A stretch of DNA of 35,495 nt from Gammaproteobacteria bacterium (GTDB taxonomy: Bacteria; Pseudomonadota; Gammaproteobacteria; GCA-001735895). Both the position numbers and the translations under genes were made by a program. The stretch spans positions 1 through 35,495 of the forward strand of contig JABHSO010000091.1 in the NCBI GenBank assembly GCA_018669845.1, in the 5' to 3' direction. This document shows, piece after piece, positions 9,216-15,628 of the stretch. How positions within the stretch are numbered: position 1 is the first letter of the stretch; the number at the start of each line of letters is the position of its first letter. A model generated the notes under the pieces. That model saw nothing but the letters and a program-made list of their open reading frames with translations. It was not told where the DNA came from and ran no database searches.

Positions 9216-9249
9216 GCCGCAGCTTAAATATTCTTATTTAAGCTGCGGC
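9216..9249 (+). terminator. Perfect 15-bp hairpin between napB and napF
   Basis: GCCGCAGCTTAAATA (9216-9230) and its exact complement (9235-9249) enclose a 4-nt TTCT loop. The structure is strong but has no U tract after it on the plus strand, and it ends only 17 nt before the napF ATG. It may be an attenuator, a translation control element for napF or an mRNA stability element. Confidence 0.65.
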
Positions 9250-9266
9250 ATCTACGCTTCTACAGT

Positions 9267-9806
9267 ATGAGTGATTCAATAGACAAGTCTCGCCGTGGAT
9301 TTTTTACCGGCAAGTTACTCACCCGTGAAGGACGCGAAGAAGTTAAAGTACAGGTAAAACGTCTGGGACTTATTCCGCCCGGCTTAAGACTCAGCATTTC
9401 AGCCAGCAACTGTCAGAATTGTGCTGGAAACTGTGAAAAAATCTGTCCTCAAAAAATCATTAAACTCCACCCGGAAACTCATGATTTACAAAGCCAGCCT
9501 TATCTCGATTTTGACCAGAATGGCTGTACTTTCTGTAGTGAATGTAACAAGGCTTGTCCAAGCTTTACAGTCGATCCACTACACAGCAGGCCGGAACTGG
9601 GAAAAGCTTATCTGGATCAGGAAAAGTGCTATGCATGGCTCAACATTACATGCATGTCATGCATGAACAGCTGCCCGGTAGAACTCATTAAATTTAACAA
9701 AAAAAGAAAGCCATCCATCTCAGTCAGAAGCTGTAATGGTTGTGGATCGTGTATAACAAATTGCCCTGCCTCAGCTATTCGCATAAATCCCCCTGCTAAC
9801 AGTTAA
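9267..9806 (+). CDS. napF: NapF, cytoplasmic ferredoxin-type accessory protein
   Basis: 179-aa iron-sulfur protein of the NapF family, thought to act in the cytoplasm on NapA before export. The start is the family-like MSDSIDKSRRGFFTG. Cysteine motifs seen are CQNCAGNCEKICP, CTFCSECNKACP, the split CYAWLNITCMSCMNSCP and CNGCGSCITNCP, enough for several [4Fe-4S] clusters. It is the last nap gene here; no napL, napC or napE follows. There is no obvious ribosome-binding site, but a strong hairpin lies just upstream. Confidence 0.88.
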   Translation: MSDSIDKSRRGFFTGKLLTREGREEVKVQVKRLGLIPPGLRLSISASNCQNCAGNCEKICPQKIIKLHPETHDLQSQPYLDFDQNGCTFCSECNKACPSFTVDPLHSRPELGKAYLDQEKCYAWLNITCMSCMNSCPVELIKFNKKRKPSISVRSCNGCGSCITNCPASAIRINPPANS

Positions 9807-9810
9807 TTTC

Positions 9811-9841
9811 ATATTGACTGTTCACGTATAGTCAATATTAT
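9811..9841 (+). promoter_or_regulatory. Promoter of trpB overlapped by a 9-bp inverted repeat
   Basis: TTGACT (9814-9819) and TATTAT (9836-9841) are separated by 16 bp, a good sigma-70 match, predicting a start near 9848. The same bases form an inverted repeat, ATATTGACT (9811-9819) and AGTCAATAT (9830-9838), with a 10-nt centre. The dyad could be an operator or the hairpin of the nap terminator (followed by TATGTTTT). Both readings are possible. Confidence 0.5.
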
Positions 9842-9887
9842 GTTTTGTGACGCATAAAACTAAAATCACTCACTAAAGGAAATATTC

Positions 9888-11087
9888 ATGTCTATAGATT
9901 TTGCACCCATGCCCGATGATAAAGGTTACTTCGGAGAATACGGCGGACAAGTCATCCCTCCACAGTTAATTGAAATAATGGATGATATTAATGATGCCTA
10001 TGAAAAAGTACGACAAACGGAAGAATTCCAGCAGGAACTAGCTTCACTGAATGCAGACTATACTGGTCGACCCAGCCCTATTTATTACGCTAAAAGGTTA
10101 TCTGACAGTATCGGTGGCGCTAAAATATTTTTAAAACGTGAAGATCTGAACCATACCGGTGCACATAAAATCAATCATTGCCTGGGCGAAGCATTGCTCG
10201 CCAAACACATGGGTAAAACCAAAGTACTGGCTGAAACCGGAGCTGGTCAACACGGTGTTGCCCTGGCGACAGCCTGCGCACTGGTTGGTATCGAATGTGA
10301 AATTCACATGGGTCAGATCGATATTGAAAAAGAACACCCGAATGTCACTAAAATGAAAATCCTGGGCTGTAAACTGGTGCCTGTAACTCGCGGAACTCAA
10401 ACCTTAAAAGATGCAGTCGACAGCGCATTTGAGGAATACCTTAAAGACCCTGTTAATTCACTTTATGCCATTGGTTCGGTAGTTGGACCCCACCCATTTC
10501 CCAGAATGGTACGTGACTTTCAAAGTATTGTCGGGCGTGAAGCACGCGAGCAGTTTCTCGAAAAGCAGGGGAAACTACCCGATATTATTACTGCTTGTGT
10601 AGGCGGAGGCTCAAATGCCATTGGTTTATTCACTGCATTTTTAAATGATGAAGATGTAAAGTTAGTTGGAGTAGAGCCTGCAGGAAAAGGACTAGATACC
10701 AATGAACATGCAGCCACGTTAACACTAGGAAGCAAAGGCGCTATTCATGGCTTTGAGTGTTACAACCTGCAGGATGATGAAGGCAACCCACTGCCTGTCT
10801 ACTCTATCGCTTCAGGACTGGATTATCCCGGCGTGGGCCCTCAACACTGTTATTTGAAAGATATCAAACGCGTTGAATACGAAACTGCTGATGATAAAGA
10901 ATGCCTTGATGCTTTCATGACCTTATCACGACTCGAAGGCATTATCCCAGCTCTGGAATCAGCACATGCTGTTGCATATGCCATGCGCAAAGCAGCAACC
11001 ATGAGTCCAGACCAAACCATTCTGATTAATCTCTCAGGACGCGGCGATAAAGATGCTGATTTTGTAGCTGATAAACTTGGTCTATAA
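9888..11087 (+). CDS. trpB: Tryptophan synthase beta chain (no trpA nearby)
   Basis: 399-aa PLP enzyme that joins indole and serine to make tryptophan. The PLP lysine is K94 in HTGAHKIN and the catalytic glutamate is E117 in ETGAGQHG. The phosphate-binding GGGSNA and the C-terminal SGRGDKD, which contacts the pyridine nitrogen, are intact, and the length is normal. trpA normally follows trpB and is absent: the next genes are convergent redox genes. The segment between the catalytic Glu and the COMM domain ([20 protein letters not shown]) departs from the enteric sequence. It may be the cell's only TrpB in a dispersed pathway, or an extra copy that uses free indole. A good AAAGGAAA ribosome-binding site precedes the ATG. 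Confidence 0.9.
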   Translation: MSIDFAPMPDDKGYFGEYGGQVIPPQLIEIMDDINDAYEKVRQTEEFQQELASLNADYTGRPSPIYYAKRLSDSIGGAKIFLKREDLNHTGAHKINHCLGEALLAKHMGKTKVLAETGAGQHGVALATACALVGIECEIHMGQIDIEKEHPNVTKMKILGCKLVPVTRGTQTLKDAVDSAFEEYLKDPVNSLYAIGSVVGPHPFPRMVRDFQSIVGREAREQFLEKQGKLPDIITACVGGGSNAIGLFTAFLNDEDVKLVGVEPAGKGLDTNEHAATLTLGSKGAIHGFECYNLQDDEGNPLPVYSIASGLDYPGVGPQHCYLKDIKRVEYETADDKECLDAFMTLSRLEGIIPALESAHAVAYAMRKAATMSPDQTILINLSGRGDKDADFVADKLGL

Positions 11088-11146
11088 CAACTTAGAGCTG
11101 CCGTAAAAATAAATTTACATTTATGGCCATTATTTATTAATTTGGC

Positions 11147-11224
11147 AATTACTATTAGGGCAAGGCGTGAGGAGGGCGAATAGTGAGCTATTTAACCGAC
11201 GAGCAACGCAGCCATAATGAGTAA
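11147..11224. repeat. Imperfect-dyad intergenic element between convergent operons
   Basis: The 227-bp gap between trpB and the redoxin gene holds a stretch with imperfect two-fold symmetry. TTACTATTAGGGC at the left mirrors GCCATAATGAGTAA at the right, GGCGT mirrors ACGC, and AATAG-TGAG-CTATT sits at the centre. Its higher GC and the phrase GGCAAGGCG...AACGCAGCC look like a dispersed intergenic repeat family of gammaproteobacteria, from memory and unverified. No clear terminator is seen otherwise. Confidence 0.4.
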
Positions 11225-11314
11225 GTGGAACCCCAGAATTATGAATTAATTTTTTAGGCTGCCCTTAAATTCGTGCTGCTTTAATTGCAACCATCGACAA
11301 AGTTATGGCCAATA

Positions 11315-11821
11315 TTATTTAAAAAGTTGACGAACCTGTTGACTGAATTGAGCATCCTCCCAGCTAGCAATTCCTTTTATGGTCGCTAGTTGGGTTCCAT
11401 CCTTTGCTATGAAGATGGTATAGGGCAATACGGGAACTTCTATTTTTTTCCTGTCTTTCTTATTAACTAATAACGGAGGCATTTCAAGCTTCAGCTTTTT
11501 AATAAAAAATTTGGCCTGAGCCATACGTTGATCCATGGAAAGAGGAATAACCACTATGTCACTATTATCTTTTTTCCAATCCAGCATTTTCGGCATTTCT
11601 TCACGACATGGAATACACCATGCAGCCCAGAAATGCAGAATACGGGGCTTTCCATTAGTGTCTGACACAGAGTGAGTTTTATCTTCACTATCCTGCCAGC
11701 TGATATCAGCTAGAGGTTGATTATTACCCATCTGAATTTCAGCAGCCAGACTAAAGGTGCTGATAAATAGTAGCCCCAGACAGGCCATCTGGATCAGCAT
11801 TTTTTGTCTATGCAACATCAT
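11315..11821 (-). CDS. TlpA/ResA-like periplasmic thioredoxin
   Basis: 168-aa exported thioredoxin-fold protein. A signal peptide (hydrophobic to about residue 26, cleavage near LAA) precedes the fold. The active site is W68-C69-I-P-C72 in FWAAWCIPCREEMP, with the cis-proline in VLPYT. Proteins of this family keep heme-binding or copper-binding cysteines reduced outside the cytoplasm. It is last in a five-gene minus-strand operon and overlaps the preceding cytochrome gene by four bases. In this setting it could reduce CXXCH sites of apocytochromes or serve the Met/Cys-rich partners upstream; the sequence does not decide which. Confidence 0.8.
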   Translation of the reverse strand: MMLHRQKMLIQMACLGLLFISTFSLAAEIQMGNNQPLADISWQDSEDKTHSVSDTNGKPRILHFWAAWCIPCREEMPKMLDWKKDNSDIVVIPLSMDQRMAQAKFFIKKLKLEMPPLLVNKKDRKKIEVPVLPYTIFIAKDGTQLATIKGIASWEDAQFSQQVRQLFK

Positions 11822-12096
11822 TTTTCCGATTGTAAGTAATCAAATACCTGGTTGAGCTGTTGCTGAGTCAATTTTGGCATACCAATACTCTGCATACGTA
11901 TTTGCATCGTATTCAACACTATACGCCACTGCTTCGGTTTCAGTCGTTTTGCAGCCGGTGTCTGATGGCAGATATTTGAGCAATTTGTATTAAATATTTG
12001 CTGACCTACTTTAATACTTTCGTCATTGGCTGAAGTTTCTGCCAGAGTAGTACAGCCATAAAAAATCAGCATTAGAGTAATGAGCCGTTTAATCAT
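11818..12096 (-). CDS. Small monoheme cytochrome c with a CX3CH motif
   Basis: 92-aa exported protein: signal peptide to about residue 20, then a short class I-like cytochrome c fold. The heme site is C39-SNI-C43-H44, with three residues between the cysteines instead of the usual two; I checked this codon by codon. A later Met in SIGMPKLT is the probable axial ligand, followed by a C-terminal helix (QQLNQVFDYLQSEK) typical of class I cytochromes. It overlaps its neighbours by four bases on both sides, so it is made together with the two thioredoxin-like proteins. It could shuttle electrons to or from them. Confidence 0.75.
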   Translation of the reverse strand: MIKRLITLMLIFYGCTTLAETSANDESIKVGQQIFNTNCSNICHQTPAAKRLKPKQWRIVLNTMQIRMQSIGMPKLTQQQLNQVFDYLQSEK

Positions 12097-12668
12097 GGCA
12101 GCTGCAGCTCCAGAATTTCAGCCAGTGCAGTACCCGTTCGATAATCTTCATTCAATAGAATTGTCCCATCATTATCAATAACGACTACAGACCCCATTGC
12201 AGCATTTAACTGATCAAATAATTGCTGATCTTCATCTGCCAGAATTGTAAAAACTGAATTAGAATAACCATTTGCCTCGGCCGAGGCTCGAGTAATAGAA
12301 ACACTGCCCGAAACATAGTCAACCAACGCATAAACAACGGTACCTCGTCCACTAAACTGCGGAATAATGAAGTTATGGATATGGTCGGTGTGAGACAGGC
12401 AAACCGGACACCACATAGTAAAATAGAGAACAATCACATCAGCAGGGGTGGTTCCACCGTTCAGGTGCTCTGACAGGGTAAAGTCATTGTTCTCGGTATC
12501 TATAATAGTAAAATCAGATAATATTTGACCAGGCATGTTACCTATTGAACCATCAACAACATCTTCCCTCTGATCACTACTAGAAGGTTTCAAATCATCT
12601 GTTATTTCACTACAGGCTGTTAAAAATACCAGACTTGCAAACAACAAAAACTGTTTAACGTAAGACAT
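12093..12668 (-). CDS. Lipoprotein thioredoxin/redoxin (WCPVC)
   Basis: 191-aa lipoprotein of the AhpC-TSA/redoxin superfamily. The lipobox LTAC gives Cys19 as the lipid acceptor. The thioredoxin fold follows with active site W86-C87-P-V-C90 in YFTMWCPVCLSH and a conserved C-terminal VVVIDNDGTIL strand. A flexible, acidic linker (residues 20-50) would let it reach out from the membrane. The start overlaps the barrel gene by 14 nt and the stop overlaps the mini-cytochrome by 4 nt. A Sco-like or peroxiredoxin-like role is possible; it lacks the Sco histidine context as far as I can see. Confidence 0.75.
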   Translation of the reverse strand: MSYVKQFLLFASLVFLTACSEITDDLKPSSSDQREDVVDGSIGNMPGQILSDFTIIDTENNDFTLSEHLNGGTTPADVIVLYFTMWCPVCLSHTDHIHNFIIPQFSGRGTVVYALVDYVSGSVSITRASAEANGYSNSVFTILADEDQQLFDQLNAAMGSVVVIDNDGTILLNEDYRTGTALAEILELQLP

Positions 12669-13635
12669 GACTCACCCCCACAGTTATTACATCGGTGGCT
12701 GGAAAGTTATAACCCCAGCCATCCTCTGTTGGAGAATGACTCCAGCTTAATTTGGTAACCCAGTCTCTGCTATGTGTGGCCCAGGCCAGAGTCAAAGCCA
12801 TGGATTTTTTTCTAAAACCGGAAGTCGGGTCGGTGATACCATCAATTTCTGACTTATCTTCTTTCAGGTAGGAATAGGCAAAAGTAGTGGTGATAGAATT
12901 CATCTCATCAGTAAAATGGGTATATCCAAAGGTGAGAGTTGAACTGAAACGATCTCCTAATTTTTTATCATAAGGCTCAACATAGGTGCCATATTCACGA
13001 TTAATTGGCCTTTCAAGGTATTTACCATAATTAGCACTAAAGCTGGCATTCCAGGGATAGATGGTTTTATCAATCAATACCGATGCATCGAAACGGTAGA
13101 AACCTCTTCCAGTTATATCAAAATTATCCTGTACATCGCCATAAGGTGAAATACCTGTAGGCAAGTTCAGTGTTCCCCCCCAGTAAATGGCGGGCATCAA
13201 ATCTGCCCAGGTATTCACTTCCCAAACACAGGCAATCTTGTCAAAGGCTTCATACCAGACCGATACACTGGAATCTCCAATGCCATTGGTGTCGCGTTGC
13301 AATTTAGAGTATTGATTCTTGTTCCAGGTATATGGCAAGGAGGCAGATACCTGCCAGCGCGGTGCCAGACGATGGGCATAACCGAAATTCAAACGATACT
13401 GATTAAGATCAGAACCCTGAGGATCAGCAACCCAGTCACCATTATTATCCCAGAAGCCATTATAGTGCTCATAGCTTGTCGATAAATCCAGCATAGCCCG
13501 GGAGAACTTTGGCAGTATAAGCCCTGAACCTGAACCACCTCCACAACATGAAGCAGCCCAGGCTGAAGAATTAACCAGTAGTTGTACTGCACTTAAAAAA
13601 AGCACAGCACTCATAAACTTTAAAATTAGTTTCAT
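12655..13635 (-). CDS. Outer-membrane beta-barrel with an N-terminal Cys-Cys-Gly3 tip
   Basis: 326-aa exported protein, signal peptide to AWA (residue 27). Directly after it comes ASCCGGGSGSG with adjacent cysteines C30 and C31, a likely metal or thiol site. The rest alternates short amphipathic strands rich in Tyr, Trp and Thr (LSTSYEHYNGFWD, YRLNFGYAHRL, SATFGYT-type segments) and ends VGVSHVLR, typical of a small outer-membrane barrel. The specific family is not recognised. It lies between the Met-rich lipoprotein and the lipoprotein thioredoxin; the gap to the former is 17 nt and the overlap with the latter is 14 nt. A channel or receptor role in metal or thiol handling is inferred from neighbours. 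Confidence 0.7.
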   Translation of the reverse strand: MKLILKFMSAVLFLSAVQLLVNSSAWAASCCGGGSGSGLILPKFSRAMLDLSTSYEHYNGFWDNNGDWVADPQGSDLNQYRLNFGYAHRLAPRWQVSASLPYTWNKNQYSKLQRDTNGIGDSSVSVWYEAFDKIACVWEVNTWADLMPAIYWGGTLNLPTGISPYGDVQDNFDITGRGFYRFDASVLIDKTIYPWNASFSANYGKYLERPINREYGTYVEPYDKKLGDRFSSTLTFGYTHFTDEMNSITTTFAYSYLKEDKSEIDGITDPTSGFRKKSMALTLAWATHSRDWVTKLSWSHSPTEDGWGYNFPATDVITVGVSHVLR

Positions 13636-13652
13636 AACAGCACCAACAAACC

Positions 13653-15353
13653 TTACATGCTCATACTGCTTCCCGGAGTCACTGTAAACCGGGCATAACC
13701 ATTGTCACTATCAGCTACTGCACCTCCGATAGTATTACTGTATTGCACTCCATTAATATCCATACGAACATAAATAATTCCTTCAGAACCATTGGTCAAA
13801 CCCGCAATACCAGTTGCAGTCCAGTAACCATCATCAGTACTTTCAGCAGTGACCCAGCTATCAACATCATCGGGAGTAGTTGTCATCTGTACGGTCATAG
13901 TAGAAATAGTCAGGTCATCAATCATGTCACTACCAGAGTCCAGTGTGACATTCTCATACACAGCCTGATAACTCATCATGCTTTCTTCAGCTGCAATAAA
14001 TATCTCAAAAGTATGATTATCATCCATGCCTGTCAGCTCAGATTTAAACAGGCTATAAGGACGAACAGCTGGCATTCCCATCATATTGGCAATTGTATCG
14101 TCACTATTTTTCAGCGTAGTACGAACCGTATCACCCATTGCCATCATAACGGACGGGTAGAAATGAGCCATTTCACCTCCTTCCATTGTCATTGCACCAT
14201 TGTCCATAACCATCGTGCCACCAATCATGATGTTCAGATCCCAATAACCCATAGATCCACCATCCATCATTTCAGACTCCATGATATAAAACAGTGTACA
14301 GTTGTACGTTCCGGCAAAGTCATTATCTTCAGTACATCCATCAACAGGAGTAGAATGCATCATCGATTCCATATACATCATAGGCATCAGAGTAATGCTT
14401 TTCCCGCTTTGAACTAAACTACCTTCAAGATTGGTTAGCCTGATTTGAAACTGGCTCTTACCATCCATTGCATCCAGATCAGATAAAAATTCTACTCTAT
14501 AGTTTTCCGTAAGAACCGTTGAGCCAAAGATCAGATTATTCTCAAGTCCGGTAACATCATTCCCTCCTTCATGGAAACCCATTAATGCAGCAGCAAACTG
14601 GCTTTTAATTTCTGCAGGTAAAGTAGTTGAAGCTGCACCAAAAGTAATTGCAACAGATTCATCTTCACCATCAAGACTACCATCAGAAAGATCCAGAGCC
14701 AGAGCAGTTAAAAGACTAAACTGCTCGGTAGTAGCGAGTCCAAGATTTGCAGTCAATTGACTAAAAGCTGCTGCTCTTATACCTGCTAAAAGTTCAGATT
14801 CACTGGAACCATCAACCGGGTCAGTAGCATCAGTAGGTTCAACAGTCGTATCCGGAATATAACCAAACCCATCAAGATATGCATCCTGAGCCATAGTCAT
14901 TGTCATGTTATGAGTAGCAATCAATTGCTGGATAATACTACTGCCAGGTGTCGCATGAATGCTGTCACCATTGCTTAAAGTGCCGCCAGCCACATAGGCA
15001 GATAGAGTGCCAGCTGAGACTGGGTCTCCTCCAGCCACTTCGTCAATATAAGTACCGCCGTTACAGGTCAAAATCAGATCATTTTCCAGCTCGCTGCTCG
15101 GTACGTTAGTAACATAAACTCCTTCAGCCCCCGACATAAATGGTCCAGCTATAACTGTACCCGCGGTATTTTGAATTTCACAACTGGCATTACTAACGTA
15201 TGAAGCAAACACAGACCCGGTTATCGAAGATGTGGAAACACCTCCATCATCAGAACCGCCTCCGCCTCCACCGCAACCTGAAATAGCCAGAGAAGTGGTC
15301 ATCACTAAAGCCAGGGTATAACGAACAAACGTAGGGTAATTTAATTTTGACAA
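13653..15353 (-). CDS. Met-rich surface or periplasmic lipoprotein, partly YtkA/FixH-like
   Basis: 566-aa lipoprotein: signal peptide, lipobox ISGC (Cys27) and a Gly/Asp/Ser-rich linker. Residues 320-406 hold 19 methionines in about 85 residues, including LMPMMYMESMMH, IMESEMM and SVMMAM. The pattern MPMM.M, a Tyr-Asn-Cys strand and an MGYWDLNI strand resembles the YtkA/FixH-type beta sandwich. Such Met clusters are typical of Cu(I) or Ag(I) sites, but binding is an inference. A second strand-rich domain fills the C-terminus, and the middle (residues 180-270) looks helical. It is first in its operon, behind a palindromic operator and a perfect -10. I cannot assign an established family to the whole chain. 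Confidence 0.7.
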   Translation of the reverse strand: MSKLNYPTFVRYTLALVMTTSLAISGCGGGGGGSDDGGVSTSSITGSVFASYVSNASCEIQNTAGTVIAGPFMSGAEGVYVTNVPSSELENDLILTCNGGTYIDEVAGGDPVSAGTLSAYVAGGTLSNGDSIHATPGSSIIQQLIATHNMTMTMAQDAYLDGFGYIPDTTVEPTDATDPVDGSSESELLAGIRAAAFSQLTANLGLATTEQFSLLTALALDLSDGSLDGEDESVAITFGAASTTLPAEIKSQFAAALMGFHEGGNDVTGLENNLIFGSTVLTENYRVEFLSDLDAMDGKSQFQIRLTNLEGSLVQSGKSITLMPMMYMESMMHSTPVDGCTEDNDFAGTYNCTLFYIMESEMMDGGSMGYWDLNIMIGGTMVMDNGAMTMEGGEMAHFYPSVMMAMGDTVRTTLKNSDDTIANMMGMPAVRPYSLFKSELTGMDDNHTFEIFIAAEESMMSYQAVYENVTLDSGSDMIDDLTISTMTVQMTTTPDDVDSWVTAESTDDGYWTATGIAGLTNGSEGIIYVRMDINGVQYSNTIGGAVADSDNGYARFTVTPGSSMSM

Positions 15354-15382
15354 AATAATTCTCCGGGTAATATATCTGTCGG

Positions 15383-15430
15383 ATTATAAATAATGAGGTG
15401 CAGCGTGAACATGTGACAAATTGTCACATG
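15383..15430 (-). promoter_or_regulatory. Promoter with perfect palindromic operator, Met-rich/redoxin operon
   Basis: On the minus strand a perfect -10 (TATAAT, 15388-15383) follows a perfect 21-bp palindrome at 15430-15410: arms CATGTGACAA and TTGTCACATG about a single central base. The predicted start is near 15376, which puts the operator centre near -44, a class II activator position. No good -35 is visible, as expected for an activated promoter. The half-site TGTGA resembles CRP, but the spacing between TGTGA and TCACA is 7, not 6. A variant is repeated at 28345-28365. Confidence 0.65.
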
Positions 15431-15460
15431 CCTTTATCAAGCATGAGTAAAACTATGGAT

Positions 15461-15607
15461 AAAAAGTATTTCCTGATTACCCCTGAGAGTCAGTCAATTT
15501 AACTCAAAAAATTGTCTCACCACAGAGGGTGCAAAGGTGCGCAGAGGAATAAATGGTTTTAATGGCATAGATAGCTAAAGCTTAGTAGTAATCAGAAAGT
15601 ATTTTAT
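15461..15607. repeat. MITE-like intergenic element with imperfect terminal inverted repeats
   Basis: CTGATTAC (15473-15480) and GTAATCAG (15588-15595) are exact inverted copies. The flanking 12 bases outside each arm also mirror partly, so the repeat is about 20 bp and imperfect. Inside lies CACCACAGAGGGTGCAAAGG and GCGCAGAGGA, a phrase seen as a remnant repeat in many bacterial genomes (from memory). It fills most of the 275-bp gap between the conduit operon and the Met-rich operon. No transposase is present. Confidence 0.4.
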
Positions 15608-15628
15608 ATGCAATATCAGGCTACAGCA

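Noticed and set aside
13743..14417. 224-codon open frame on the plus strand
   Set aside because: It lies antisense inside the Met-rich lipoprotein gene. The His/Ser/Thr/Ile-rich product is what the reverse complement of a Met/Asp-rich gene gives, and it has no signal, motif or ribosome-binding site.
15410..15430. Canonical CRP site
   Set aside because: The half-sites TGTGA and TCACA are 7 bp apart rather than 6, and the palindrome extends inward to TGTGACAA, so a different regulator or a CRP relative is more likely.
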